Assembly: GCA_949825065.1 (NCBI GenBank)
Contig: OX463844.1
Span: 24,399,763 to 24,463,762 of the forward strand
Reading direction: 5' to 3'
Source of the DNA: Odontocerum albicorne
Lineage: Eukaryota; Arthropoda; Insecta; Trichoptera; Odontoceridae
DNA: 64,000 nucleotides
Part shown: positions 1 to 12,395 of the stretch, piece after piece
Layout: every line of letters begins with the position of its first letter
Position numbering within the stretch: position 1 is the first letter of the stretch
Notes under the pieces: model-generated
Seen by the model: the letters and a program-made list of their open reading frames with translations, nothing else
Database searches by the model: none
What the model was told of the DNA's origin: nothing
Translations under genes and position numbers: made by a program

Positions 1-1354
1 ATTTACAACACAATTGTTTTTGGTAGGCATCCTGAAAATTATCACTAAATATTTTGTTCAACTTATACAGCTTCCACTCTCTGTAAACTTAAGTTAGCAT
101 TCGAAAATTTAAAGTTATTTCACTTATACATCGCTCTATTTTCAATTTGATAATTTTTCAGACATGAAAAAATTGTTCACGTTAAACAAAAAGTAACAGT
201 AAACAAATAATTTGATGTCTGAATCTTCAGAATGTATGTATACATATTTTTCCGAGACCAATATCTTTGCCCCCAGTTCCAGTGTAAGCAGTGTCATCTG
301 ATCTACAGAAATCTAGTCTCAATAAAAATTAATTTTAATTTTAGCTGTCTCCTCTCAGTCCCCCTCGACTCTTTGCCTCCTAAGATCTTGCTACATGTTA
401 TCTAAAAGCCTCTATCTCAGTCTGTCAAGAGACCTTCTTCCGTATTGTTGGGCTAGTACGAGTATCATCTTTGTTTATCATGTCAACTCAGATTTGTGTA
501 GATGGCTTATCCATGTCAACCCTCGCAACCTTATGTCGCTGATATATAATTAGTGGTTGTATTGTTCATTTCCAAGTTTCTTCGTTATATCTATGTTATC
601 TTTTATATTTGATGAAAATACTTCTTTTCCAAAAAATAAAGGATAAGGTTGATATTTTTTGTGTACATACTCGAATGTTTCAAATTTCAATGATGAAATA
701 TCAATTTTATTTATGAATTGAAGCTGAAAAGTACTGTCGGATGGAATTGATAATATTATCTATATGTTGAACTTTCTATATACGTTTAATTTTTAGAAGG
801 TTTTATATTGTTTTTTATGAAGATATTTTTCATAAAACTGTCTCCTGGAAATGCTCTTCAGCATGCCTGAATCGGCAATTTGGCAAGTTGAAGGGAATAA
901 ATGACTAATCCAACAACTAGGGCTGTGACCTGCCAATAGATATAAAATACAACCCTATTTACAATACATTTTTTTAGGACATTTTCTGTTAAATTGTCAA
1001 TTGTTGAGAAATCTAATAAAAGTAAAGAGACAAATTGTATTTGAATTTATAAAAGTAGCTACGGAGTAAATTCAAGTGAAATAAGATTTAAAGTAGGATA
1101 TAGTGTGGTTAGGTATCATACTTTATCTTTAAGTAGCTGTAAAGTGCCACCGTATCTACAGTTTACTTAGAATCCCTTAGTAGCATACTACATGGATTTT
1201 AAATTAGCTGTTCTCTTTCAAAATAGTTTTAACAATACTACCAGGATACTAATAATAAATGACAAATTTACTATCTTCCAAATCATTGACACTCGCAATG
1301 GTGCCTCTGAAATTTAAACAGATATCAAGATTATAACAATCTTATGATTGATAT
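1..1354. other. AT-rich non-coding stretch, nothing recognised
   Basis: No long open frame, no terminal inverted repeat and no tRNA-like box pair was seen. The stretch lies upstream of TIR element copy A and of the IgSF tail exon at 5443, so it may be intronic to that gene, which is inference from position only. Confidence 0.5.
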
Positions 1355-1924
1355 ATATCGCTACCCTAATTTGTAAATTTTCTAACTCCACTTTTGTCGA
1401 AAAATGACTTAACAATTGCATTTTGTTCTCGATATTCAAATATACATGCTATAAAAATTTGACATGTCTATAATTATTGCAAGTACCTTAACAACGCCTC
1501 AAGCAAAATTGATAACTCCAATGCTACCAATTCCAACACTTCAAAATGTGTAACTCCACCATTTTGTATGTGAATCCATTAGAATCAAGTAGCATTGTGG
1601 TAGCGGTCAAAATATTTAATTTAAAAGGTGAGTTCGGTTACGCTATTTTGAAAAAAAAGCATTATTTCCTATGAATATAAGTATAAGCACTATTTTGTTA
1701 AGGTAATTTGAAGTTTTTCCCCTTACTTAAGACTCAATATCTCATTTTATTCAACTAAGGGAGTTAGCAATTTTTCAACACATGTAAAACATCGTGTTGC
1801 ATTATGACATCAACTTTGCATTTTAATTATTACTGGGTGGGCTTAAACAAAATTGTGTTTATTTAAATTAATATGAATATTTGAAGCATTAAAATACTTT
1901 TATAAGTATTGTCTATTTTTATAG

Positions 1925-3382
1925 ATGAATAGCGGAGGAAAACTTATGGTTGGATTAGTGACAGAAAATCGTAGGAGTAATCAAGAAAATCGTAAAAGTG
2001 ATGAAAAAAATCGTATCAGTGATGGTTTTCAAGAAAGTCCAAATTTATTCACGGAATTGCCAATTTTAGTCGTTGATAGTGATAACGCAGAAATCACATA
2101 ATATTATGTAAATACGAATACTACTCAGAAGATTTATCAAAAGGAATTATAGAAACACAACCTGACACGGTTTATAATAATATTTTACTTATGGAAAGTG
2201 CTGATAATACGGATATTGTACAAAATTCGACTGAACTAATAACACAATCCGAGATGGTATTTAACACCATTGATGACATTATAAGTGGTGATGAAAGCCA
2301 AGGAGTCAAAATTTCATTAGTGCCGTATTCAGATAATTTAGATTCAAATTATTATAATGGACCACTTCAACCTACTAAAAAATTAAGAAAGAAAAGGTGT
2401 GACGTAGATAGTTCTTCTTGGTTCTCTACTAAGAATAAGGCAAACAGAGAGAAAGGAAAAAGACACTTAGGCAGAAAAAAGAAAAACAATGGATCATGGA
2501 ATAATAAAATACCGAAGAATGATAAAAAACTTTAAAGAAAGGCGTAAATGTTATGTTTCTGAAAAAGGTGTCTTGAAGTGTTATTCTATATCGGATAAGG
2601 ACAGAATGAACATTTTTAACCAATTTTGGAACTTGAATTGGAAAGAACAACTAATTTATGTAGATGGGCTAATGAAAGTTTTACCGGTAAAAAGACCGAG
2701 GGATAGAACAGATCGGGAAAAATCCAGTAAAGTGTCGCTTACAACATATTTTCCAAGAAAGAATGATTCTGACATACGGCTATGCAAACCGATGTTTTTG
2801 CATACATTAGATTTAAATAGGATGACAGTATTAAACTGGAAGAAGAAAAGCAGTAGTTTAGAATTACAAATGGCAATTATTGTTAAAAAATGCAACAAGA
2901 ATCGATTTGTGGAACCTTATTGAAAATCTTAGAAACTTTTTTAATGAGTTGCCAAAAATGGAGTCCCATTTGTGCCGAAAAAGAACTTCCAAAAATTACT
3001 TGTTGCCCAAATGGAGGTCAAAATCAGAACTTTATATTTTTTATAAAACCGAATGGTGCACAACAATAAATGTTACAACATCTCTCTCGTCTACTTCATT
3101 ACACAAACATTTTGAAAGGGCTAATTTAGGGGGTTTCCAACCTAAAAAAGATGCATATGACAAATGTACTACTTATGAACAAAGTCATTTTTCAGCCACT
3201 GAGTACGAACTACACCAACGGAAGAAAGAAGAAGCCAGAAATGAAAAAAATAAAGACAAAAAAGAACAAAATTATGTGTTCACCATGGTCCACCACCATC
3301 TATAATAATAAGCTGTCCTGCCCCCAAAATCTAATGTTTCAACATTATATTATAAAACAAAATTGTGCGCACATAACCTTTG
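1925..3382 (+). pseudogene. Decayed insect multi-copy transposon-like protein (copy A)
   Basis: Reading frames broken by several frameshifts and stops (for example the TAA near 2101) together spell one protein. It has an acidic N-terminus, then a basic block VDSSSWFS..KNKANREKGK, then the stretch ISDKDRMNIFNQFWNLNWKE, then LPKMESHLCRKRTSK, then ELHQRKKEEARNEK with FTM just after, and finally PKSNVSTLYYKTKL near 3325-3366. From memory this order matches a family of roughly 600-700 residue uncharacterised proteins repeated in many insect genomes. The C-terminal half, where a catalytic core would lie, is missing by internal deletion, so copy A could not be autonomous. Start taken at the ATG that aligns with the better preserved copy at 24398. 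Confidence 0.6.
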
Positions 3383-3531
3383 ATTTTATAATTTATATTT
3401 TTATAACTTGTTTTATATTGTTTAATTTGTGTATTTTATCATCACTTTTGCATTATTTATATCCAAATAAAATACTTCAAGTTATTGGTTTTTCAATATT
3501 TTGAGACCTCCACAGTAAAAACTCATATTAA

Positions 3532-3767
3532 CACGTTCGCTGCTAAAGACGCCCATGGGTGTCAACACATTTTTTGTAGAGACGCTGATGACGCCCGTTG
3601 CGCGTCATTCGATTCTCTTTGTTTGTATAGTACCGAATATTTTAAGATTTTAAGGTTTCCGTAAGATTTTAAGGTTTCGAAAATACCGTAAGATTTTAAG
3701 GTTTCGAAAATATGATTTTTTTCAGTACCTCTACACTTTTCTATAAATACATATCGCAGTGAATGTG
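3532..3767. mobile_element. TTAA-flanked (piggyBac-type) MITE, 236 bp
   Basis: Flanked by TTAA on both sides (3528-3531 and 3768-3771). The ends are CACGTTCGCTGC and GCAGTGAATGTG, imperfect inverted repeats (10 of 12). Copy B of the host element has the uninterrupted sequence ATATTAATATACAATTTT at the same place, an empty site. TTAA target choice is characteristic of piggyBac elements; no coding capacity remains. Confidence 0.8.
3640..3715. repeat. Short tandem repeat inside the TTAA MITE
   Basis: The word TAAGATTTTAAGGTTTC occurs three times at about 3643, 3662 and 3689, spaced 19 and 27 bp. Confidence 0.85.
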
Positions 3768-4035
3768 TTAAGATGCAATTTTGCTAACTCCTACAATAAT
3801 TTTTAAATATTCACCATCACAAAATTGCTAACTCCAATAATTATCCATAAAATCATGATGCAATAATGATATTTAACTTTTTTTTTACTCAGAGTGTATC
3901 TCTTGGTCGTCTTGTTATTTAAGTACAAAAAAAATACTAATAAGATTTAATTTAGAATAGTTATGCAGTTTTATTGCCGCCCTGTAAAGTTTATATTTAG
4001 GGAGTTAGCAAATTTACAAATTAGGGTAGCGATAT

Positions 4036-4522
4036 GGAGCTCCTTTAGAAAATCCTTTTCATTTTCAGTCAGTATTTTATATTGTAAAAAAAAATATTTC
4101 AGTCAGTATTGTAAAACTATTTTACTCTATTTTAAAAATCTATTTAACTCTTGCCATAACTTTCTTTAAATATGTATATATTTTAATATATGTGTATAAG
4201 AGCAAACACTAACGTTTTATTTTAATGTTTACTATAAAAATTATGTATATATATTATTATTTATCTTTTTTATTTTTTTTTCACTTTTTCAAATGCTTCT
4301 GGGGACTAGGAAATCAGGTGACTATAGACTATATACCTTCAAACTTAAACATAGAATGTTGAATCAATTCACTTTTACTAAGAATATAAGTTTATACCAA
4401 TTTTATAATTTTTTTTTAGAATGTACTTAATGTACAGGACGGTTTTTATTGCTTTAAATAGTAAGAACAAAATGTCATGGATCTGAGAAGACAGTAAGCT
4501 GAGGTGAGCTTGGCCTACACAA
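4036..4522. other. Non-coding, nothing recognised
   Basis: AT-rich sequence between TIR element copy A and the first SINE pair. No feature could be supported. Confidence 0.5.
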
Positions 4523-4740
4523 TGACAACTTCCGTGGCCTGGTTGGTAAGATACCTGTCTGAAACCCATCTGTTGTTGGTTCAATTGCCACTGGTACCCA
4601 TTTTTTGTTTAAAAAACGGTTACAGTCTAGTTTTTACATAATATCTCATTAACATCTTTCTGGTTGGCTGGAGGTGATTGCTACATAGCATTAAATTTGC
4701 TAATTTGTACTGTATACAATGACGTGTAATACAATACAAT
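4523..4740 (+). mobile_element. tRNA-derived SINE, family 1, near full length
   Basis: The tRNA-like head contains an A-box-like TGGCCTGGTTGG and a B-box-like GGTTCAATTGCC followed by TGGTACCCATTTTTT. The body has CAGTCTAGTTTTTAC, and the tail has TTGTACTGTATACAATGA and ends in TAATACAATACAAT. The same head-body-tail order recurs in the other family 1 copies, on both strands. Confidence 0.8.
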
Positions 4741-4750
4741 GATCAACTAA

Positions 4751-4931
4751 TGGTGAAACAACATCTCCGTAACTTGGTTAGTAAGACACTTGTTTGATTG
4801 CCGTTCCAGTCTAGTTTTCCTTTATAGCTCGTTCAACACCTTTTTGGTTGATCGGAAGAGATCGCAATATGGCAATAAGCCTTTCAGGTGGCACTGTGTA
4901 CAACGAAAGGGTAATAATACAATATAATACT
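4751..4931 (+). mobile_element. tRNA-derived SINE, family 1, shortened head
   Basis: Lies directly behind the previous copy in the same orientation. The head (CTCCGTAACTTGGTTAGTAAG) has lost most of its B-box half, then the body (CAGTCTAGTTTTCC) and the tail (GGCAATAAGCC, then TACAACGAAAGGGTAATA) follow. The two copies form a head-to-tail pair. Confidence 0.75.
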
Positions 4932-5442
4932 AAAAATGATTCAGTTGCGCAACCTAAAAAATTTACTTAACACACCATCAAATAAATGTACGTAACTCCA
5001 GCCAATGCTATAATTATTCCAAAGGCGACTCATAGATACCTCATGGTAAGGCCACCAGCACAGTGGGAATTTAGCCTTAATGCACAAACTTAGAAAGAAA
5101 AAAGTTATTCATAGTAAATCTTTTTTATTAAATATAAAAAAAAATTCAAGTAGTATTTCGTTTTATATAAGTTAAACATTATACTTATAATTTATAAGTT
5201 GTTATTATAATATTTTATGTGAACATGCAGAAAACAAAATTTCTTTTTTTATATATCAGTTTACCAATAGTGGGATAATTTATGACAAATTTTTAGTATA
5301 TTTTAGTATATAAAAATTCATAAGCAAGTAAATGTTTTATCTTAATTTGTTAATAAAAACTGTTTGACAATTTTGAGGATCTCTATTTTTTTTATATTTG
5401 AAAATGAAAAATCTTCAAACATATGAATTTTTAATTTTCCAG
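4932..5442. other. Presumed intron sequence upstream of the IgSF tail exon
   Basis: AT-rich and without an open frame. It ends in the pyrimidine-rich acceptor TTTTTAATTTTCCAG immediately before 5443. Confidence 0.6.
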
Positions 5443-6481
5443 ACTTAGAAGGAGCGGAATATCAAGTGTGAGTACCTGCCTCAAATTTATCATCAATTGG
5501 ATCTGGCCAAGAGAGCAATGTTCCGGGGATACGGAATATATGAAAAGGGAATACCTACGAAGGAGACATTCTATCCTAGATCAAGAGTTTAACGAGTTAG
5601 GAAGCATCCACAGAGCTGCTGATGGGAGGTTTATGCTGTGAGCCTCGATAGCCAGCCTGGCCGACAGCAGTTCCGACGAGGGGGGTTTCCTTCCTCGTAG
5701 AGCGCGAGCTTCATGGAGAAAACCACTTGTTGGATACCCAAGTCAACTTAGTTTATGCTCTGAAGGCTCAGGTCAGAGTGCACGTTTAATTTCTGGATTT
5801 TTCTATCCTCCCGTACTTCTTCCAGCAGTTTATTCACCAACTCCTAGATTCAGAGCTTCCTCTCCCGCTGTGTGGTCTCCATGGTCCCCTGTTTACTTCA
5901 GTGATCTCAGTTCAGTTAGACAAGCAAGTTCAGGGGACCGTTCTTTTCCTACTCCTCCTACATTTGTTAGATTACGTACTGTTCACCAAAGATATTCTCA
6001 AGAACTGCCTTCTCTGAGGGCAATCCATGAAGATTTTCGTGCTCTGCGTTCTCCATACTCTCCACGATCCACACGTTCTCCTCGAAGATTGGCTCGCTCG
6101 GCCCCAGATTTGGCTCGCCGTCCTTCACACGAGCCTTCTCCAGAAAGCCAGTCCTCCTCGAGTGGTTTTGGTAGCAAAAATACTTCCTCACAACAAAATA
6201 GAAGTAGCAGCTCGGGGGAGTGGCGACCGCCTCCTTATCGTCCACCTCCCCCACCCCCCTTGTGGCTGGAGCTCGCCCTCCTGTCTCCACCCAAAGCCCC
6301 AGATGCTGGTTCTGTAGATGCCCATTATGAGTTCGATCCGGCAACTCCAACCCCTACAGCATCTACTCCAACTGAGCGTGTGCCACCGGCGCCAAGAAAC
6401 CGCCCTTCACCCCGTGACATTGAAGCGAGGGTACGCGCAATGAAGGAAGAATTCTACGAGTTTCGAAGAAGGCAGGCTTAG
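5443..6481 (+). CDS. Terminal exon of an IgSF receptor (turtle/borderless type), cytoplasmic tail, with one in-frame TGA
   Basis: Following the acceptor ending at 5442, one frame stays open to the TAG at 6479-6481 except for a single TGA at 5639-5641: 65 codons before it and 279 after. Before the TGA it reads RRRHSILDQEFNELGSIHRA; after it come SLADSSSDEGG, many Ser-Pro and Arg-Ser pairs, SSSSGFGSKNTSSQQN, a proline run (YRPPPPPPLW, possible SH3/EVH1 ligand) and a C-terminus ending EEFYEFRRRQA. From memory the GFGSKNTS block and SerPro-rich make-up resemble the cytoplasmic tail of turtle-type (IGSF9-like) neuronal adhesion receptors. The receptor's Ig, FnIII and membrane parts would lie upstream of the window. 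The TGA sits inside GTGAGC, which could act as a splice donor, so a shorter isoform, a read-through or a sequence error are all possible. Family call is moderate; coding nature is strong because of length and composition. Confidence 0.65.
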
Positions 6482-6652
6482 AGACACCGCTCCAGAGATC
6501 TTCAGAGTGTCTTCTAGCCGATCCCTTATTAGTTAAACCTTTTGTAGACAGTTGTTCTATTCGAGGGCTGAATTCCCTCAGTTACAAAAATTGTGATCTC
6601 GGACCTTGTAATTTATAATTGGAGTTTTAACATTATAACGAACATACAATAC

Positions 6653-6722
6653 AATAAAATAATTTGTGCGCGATGGATCGACAACGTTTAAATGATTAAT
6701 TTATTAGTGTGATCAAAATAAA
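6653..6722 (+). other. Candidate polyadenylation signals
   Basis: AATAAA occurs at 6653-6658 and 6717-6722, 170-240 bases after the stop codon of the tail exon, a suitable place for 3' end formation. AATAAA is frequent by chance in such AT-rich DNA. Confidence 0.4.
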
Positions 6723-9700
6723 GTATATAGATAAATATTAACTTTAGTAAATACAGTATAATAATGAAAACATGTTCTAAATTACACAAAGCGAGTATCG
6801 AACTCCAAAGATGCGTAATGTTGTGTTGATACTGACGTAAATTCTCCTAGATAAGATTGTAATTCGTTTACTTTACAATATGATATAATTATGCGGAAAG
6901 CATCTTTATCTGTACTAAACAAATAATCAATTGACTTGTATATACATTAATGCACATACAATATTCTAAATGGAGGAGCCAATAGTCGAAAATGTTAGCG
7001 ACTAATCGATTTAATAAAATTTCAATTCAAGATAATATACAATTAGATTTAACTATCTTGTTGTCTATAAAATATTCTATAATGTTTTTCTTTTTTGTTC
7101 TCTAGCCCAAAGTCTATGGTTCATCTGACTGACTTGTATGTGCGCCACTGTATAATAAATTTTATAATATACCAATCTCACAATTTATTCGATAAGCAAG
7201 TAGTTATGAATTTATTACGAATATATCGATTTACACAAAGATTTATTGGAATATTTATTGTGCAGATGTCATAAATTTTAGCAAAATATTTGTTATACGG
7301 TTTGAGAGGCTGCGGAACAATTTTATTTAGAATTGTTTTCTAACTGAAATTGGATTCTAATTCTAATATCTAATTGGGTTCCAATCTTACCTGATCGATC
7401 GGTTTCTAATAACTGATAAATTGGACACTTAACTCTAATGCTCAAATAAATTTGTCCACACATCATAGGTTTAAGATTAAAATATTTAATTGTGTAACTA
7501 AAACTGAGACAATGTATATTTTGTTTGTTCATATTTTTCGAATCTTCTTTCAATTATTTATTTTTATTTTTAGCAGTTGATCAAACTGTATTCTGTGTAA
7601 ATTCTGCTTTAAATTTATGAATTTTTGTATGGAATTATAAAAACGTGTGGTCATATATGAGAATGTATGACATAATATTAAACTTAAATTCAATTATTAT
7701 TACTTATTTTTTACTTTTCATTGTATTTATTATCTTTAAATTGTAATGAAACTTTGAAAAAAAATTACAGAAAGTCTTAATATGATCAGTGAATATTTTT
7801 ATATTATTCAGTTCTGGTTAAATGTTTATGGAATTTCAATTTTTCTGATTTCAACAATTTTTTTTAATATAGACCTTTGTATTCTTAAAAAATATTTGGA
7901 AACCAAGTATGTGAAAAAAAAAGTTTTTAATGTATAGATAACACGCATTTCAATAAGTTTGTACTTTTTTTCAAAACCGTGTCAAATTGGAATGCAATTA
8001 TTTTAAGAATATTGAAAAAGTAGTGTTTAAATTTAAATTAATACAATAAATAATGTACCAAATAACTAACTATATGTGAAAACATTTAAAGATCAACCAG
8101 CTTTCACTGAAGTAAAGGATGGTTTCAGTATATCGTATTGGCTCAGTTTATTCAAATGTTAAATTGATTTTGGAGTTGAAACTCATTCTGGAGCTTAATT
8201 ATGTAGTTTCTAATAATCACAACAAACTGAAATAATATCTTAAAACTAAATAAATTGATGTATACCACATGAGCTGAAAATTATAAATTTGTTTCAATAC
8301 TCATGTCATTTTCTTATTACAAAAAGAAGAAATGATTTTTTAATTGAAATATGCAATTTGATTGAAATTATAAATGACTTACAAATATTTTTCATGTCGT
8401 GCATTAGCATATATGAATCACAAAATATACAAATTTATAATTGTATATACATTAATGTTAGATATATACACACACAAGGGCACCCCGAGTGGATGTACTG
8501 AAATAATTCTAACGCTTTATAGCACAGGCACACAACATTTTATTCAAGGACTAATATAGATGGCAATTTGACTGTTAATAATGAACCATTTTTGTATGAA
8601 TATTTATCATGTTAAATGTTGATAAAAAATATTTTTCATTAAGTTGACTGATTATATAAGTAGTGTACCTGTTTATGTTAATTATGTGTTTATATTATTT
8701 GTTAATATTAATTAAATCTTGGAAACAATTTTTTTTATTATTAAAAAAAATACTACAGGGTTTTATAAAAATCTTCACCTGGACAATAGCTATGCTGAAA
8801 TTATAAACATTTGGAGTTCATGAAACGCATTTCAGCAGCAATAACCCAATGCAAAAGTAAAATAGTTGTATGACTTTTCTTACAGTGTGTCTGATTGTGT
8901 TGACTCTTTTACGAAATGTGAGATGCTAGTTTACTAATTAACATTAAGATACTCTTTGAAATCGGAGGAAATCACTGCATACTTTTAAATTGCCATCTGT
9001 ATTAGATTTTCAGATTTCATTTTGAATAGTTTTGCTCAGGTAAATTATTATAAAAGTTGAAGATATTGCTCATTGGAACAAATTATTGTATAATAATGTA
9101 ATATTTATATTAAAAGCAGACCATAGCAATAAAAGTTAACAATGTGAAATCTGAAACATTATGTGACTTTCTTACATAAGGTATATATAATTTCAAGTAC
9201 AAATTGCCATTATTTTAAACATTTTCATTATTTTATTGATTATTATTAATTTTAAGTATTCATTATACAAAGTGGTATAAAAATACAGAGAACTGAATTA
9301 AATTTTTTAATTTGTAAATTTATATATGTACTCGTATTATCAATCTCGGTGATGAAACATTAATTGATTTTTTTCACACAAATAAACAGTCAATTTGTTT
9401 TCATTTGTTTTATAAATATTTAGTAGGCTGTTTACACATCCTTGTAAAAATATATGAATTAAAAAATTATCTATGTCGAAGAATAGAAAAAGCGCAACGT
9501 TTTTTTTGTATTTTCAAAAGTTGATCTTTGTTGTAAAATAAATGTTTGGATTGTTACACAATACCTAGATTTTGATCGATTTTTATTTTCGATAAAAATG
9601 TCACAATTGTTTATCACACGAGTAAACAAAATATGAATGAACAACAGGCATATCTGACATATTTCAATTTGATATTTTTAAATTACAAATATAGTATACA

Positions 9701-11620
9701 TAATCTGTTAAAAAGGTTTAAAATGTCTGCATAAATGCAAGTACTGTATGGATACGTATATTCCTCCTGTAGTTAATTAAAATTATTATGAACTACCGAG
9801 AGATATTCAAAATAATTACAAATACAAACTTCTCTTAATATTAAAATGACAAACTTGGAAATTTTAAATAGAGTTTTGGTATATATGTATATTATTTTTG
9901 CAATTATAAATATTATTTATTCAAAAATTTTCATTGAACGACTGTGATTTTTCGTAAGAAGTAACTAACTTATATTAAATCGCGATTTGTGCTAAATAGT
10001 ATAATACGATGAACATATTGATTTTGATATAAATACAATATAACAATAAATTTCCAAGTTCCGGTACCTATTAGATAATTCGTACGATGAATTTTATTAC
10101 AAAATATTTCAATCCCATAAACTGACACGAAGTCATAAGTAAGCGATCGACGACTAGTCGTTTTCTATTAAAATTAGATTTTGGAATTTCAATAGCAATA
10201 TGTTAGTGGTTTACCTACCGGGTATGGATTATATCAGATTTGTATTGTATTAAATACATTATATAGCTGTAAAATAACATAAAGAATGAAATGTCGCAGC
10301 CCAGTTCTTGCCCGAATAAAATTTGAATCATATTGGCATTCACTTATTTTCTTCGAGTAATGTTTGCATGAATAATATAAAAAGATTGCACTCTGACATT
10401 AATCCTCACACTCCTGCCTTCACCCAATGCGAGACGACTCACGACTCGCTCTCGAGCTGTAATGCGCTGAATCCTCTTTCCAACTTCACCTGCTTTCCTT
10501 GTACAATGTGTTTTGAGGTTGTTTTATCGATGACACTTGAGTCATTATTTATGTTACAATCAATTGATGGATGTTTGGCAAATATTTGAATATTATAATT
10601 TTTACTAGCAATTAAAAATAACTTTTCCAACTAAGCACCTAAGTATATAACATATGTAATGTTTCCTTTACTCCAAATATTATTTGATAATATTCCTTTT
10701 AAAAAGACATTTTGGTAAGCTGAAATTAAAAATAACTCATGAAAAGTATCAAGAAAGGTTGTAAATATAAGTTTGAAAGAAAAAACATCAATACAACTTT
10801 TAAAATTTGAACTCTAATTTATTAAACAGCAGGTTTCAATGAAAAATTAGGATTGTAAATTGGAATGAAATATATTAGGTACTTTTAAAATGAATTGATC
10901 ATTTTTGTAAGTGAACTGGCAATTCAGAGGTTGGAAAGGAGATTCATATTACAGCTATGATCACCAGTTTCATCACAATCTGTTTATTCAGATAAATTTC
11001 TATTAGTTTAGACCACTTTTTAGTTTGTAAGTGTTGAAGGAATAGAAAAAGCGGTTACTGTGTAACTATGCTATGAAATTTAACTCAATACAATAATGTT
11101 GCCACAAGAATTCTTTTTTAGTTTTCTTCTTTTTTCTATCCCTGTTCCTATTATTTTGCACAAGGAATAAGTTCTTTCTATGAAAGACTTGATTCAATTT
11201 TTACCATTTTAACTTAAAAAATATAATATTGATTTCTTCTTTAAATTTATTTAGTGTGCATAATTTGAATTTTATTGCAAATCTTTATCAAACATGATTT
11301 TTAAACAATTGTTTATCTCATACAATAAGCAAATTTTGTCTTGAGTCATTAATATGAAGCACTAAACATATAAAATAAGTCCAAAAACTCCAGACGTGTT
11401 TTTATAAAATTCATATAGACTTATATATAAAATTTCATTCAATGATTTTATTAAAAAATCTTTACGGTGAAACGGTTTAAAGAAAAAAGTTCGATTTAAA
11501 AATACTCTTGGTTTTTTTCTTAAAAAATATATTGATTATTTACAAAATTATTATCACAAGTAAAAAAAATTATAAAGGTTAAATAAAACTCATTTTATGT
11601 TAGTGATTCTAATTTAAAAT
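6723..11620. other. AT-rich intergenic stretch, nothing recognised
   Basis: About 4.9 kb with only short chance frames. Part may be long 3' UTR of the upstream gene. No TIR pair, SINE head or LINE motif was seen. Confidence 0.5.
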
Positions 11621-11624
11621 GTAT

Positions 11625-12287
11625 TGTAGCGATGTTCGTTACCAATGTAGCGTGTGTCCTATTAGGACGTGCTGATGATGTTGATGTTGACATCGCTATA
11701 TCCGTTTTAGTCGAATTCTGCGTTCCTTTTCGTTCGGGGTCATCAATGTAGCGAGTTGCTTATCTTTATACGTCGTGATGATTTTGATATGTATTTAAAT
11801 AAATATAGAACTCAGGAATGCGGATAAAAGCGAAAGTGAATAGCGGGTAAATAATAACATTATTATTCATCCAACTGTCAAGTCTTGACAGTTGGATGAA
11901 TAATAATGTTTATTTCTCTACAAGTAGGTATTTTTATAGTAGTGAGTGAATGTGCTCGCGATACATATTCTGTCTCACTCTTGCGCGTGCACTGATTGAC
12001 GGGTAGATATTTATTTGTATTCGGAACGGGCCGCGTCAATGCGTTCGCCGTATATCCCCATCTCACTCCTGCGCGTGCTATCACGTCGGAAGCGATGTGT
12101 TCTCTTTCTACCTTGGTATGCAGTGTAAATAATGTTCGCGTGTGAATAATGTTGACGTTTCTAGTATGTGACAATTGTAAATAATTCAGAGTTTGATTCA
12201 ACGGTCGTTGACCCTGTATGTTTACAATTTTGACAATAACTTATGTTTGACAATTCAATTTTATTTAGGGGACGTAGGTACGCTACA
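11625..12287. mobile_element. Solo LTR, 663 bp, with GTAT target duplication
   Basis: The unit starts TGTAGCG and ends CGCTACA, the short inverted TG...CA ends typical of LTRs, and is flanked by GTAT on both sides (11621-11624 and 12288-12291). A 4-bp duplication fits Gypsy-type integration. No internal gag-pol sequence lies next to it, so it is best explained as a solo LTR left by LTR-LTR recombination. The short motif AATGTAGCG recurs inside near the left end. Orientation is undetermined. A chance 107-codon frame on the minus strand inside it looks non-genic. Confidence 0.75.
11856..11910. repeat. Perfect 27-bp palindrome inside the solo LTR
   Basis: Arms 11856-11882 and 11884-11910 are exact reverse complements separated by one base (T at 11883). 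The core is CAACTGTCAAG / CTTGACAGTTG. Confidence 0.95.
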
Positions 12288-12395
12288 GTATCAACTAAGG
12301 AAAATATTGTCTCGAGACAATTTATTACCTAGTTTTATATCCAATACTTCTCAGGATTAAAATTGCAGGTTTTTTAATGTTGACCTACTAATAGT

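Larger units (their letters stand above)
1355..4035 (+). mobile_element. Unclassified TIR DNA transposon, copy A
   Basis: The left end reads ATATCGCTACCCTAATTTGT and the right end is its reverse complement, giving TIRs of about 30 bp that share the TAACTCC motif. A second copy (23837-29435) has the same ends and the same internal order, which makes the boundaries firm. Both copies are flanked by ATAT on each side outside CGCTACCC, so the target duplication could be ATAT or TA; only alignment of more copies can decide. TAACTCC-type motifs recur inside both ends, possibly transposase sites (inference). The interior holds a decayed gene and a later MITE insertion. Superfamily is unassigned; a 4-bp duplication would fit Sola-type elements, but that is a hypothesis. 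Confidence 0.85.

Noticed and set aside
5967..6350. 127-codon minus-strand frame opposite the receptor tail
   Set aside because: Shadow of the plus-strand coding exon; low-complexity and codon bias fit the plus strand.
11878..12201. 107-codon minus-strand frame
   Set aside because: Lies wholly within the solo LTR and starts or ends in the palindrome; no known domain.
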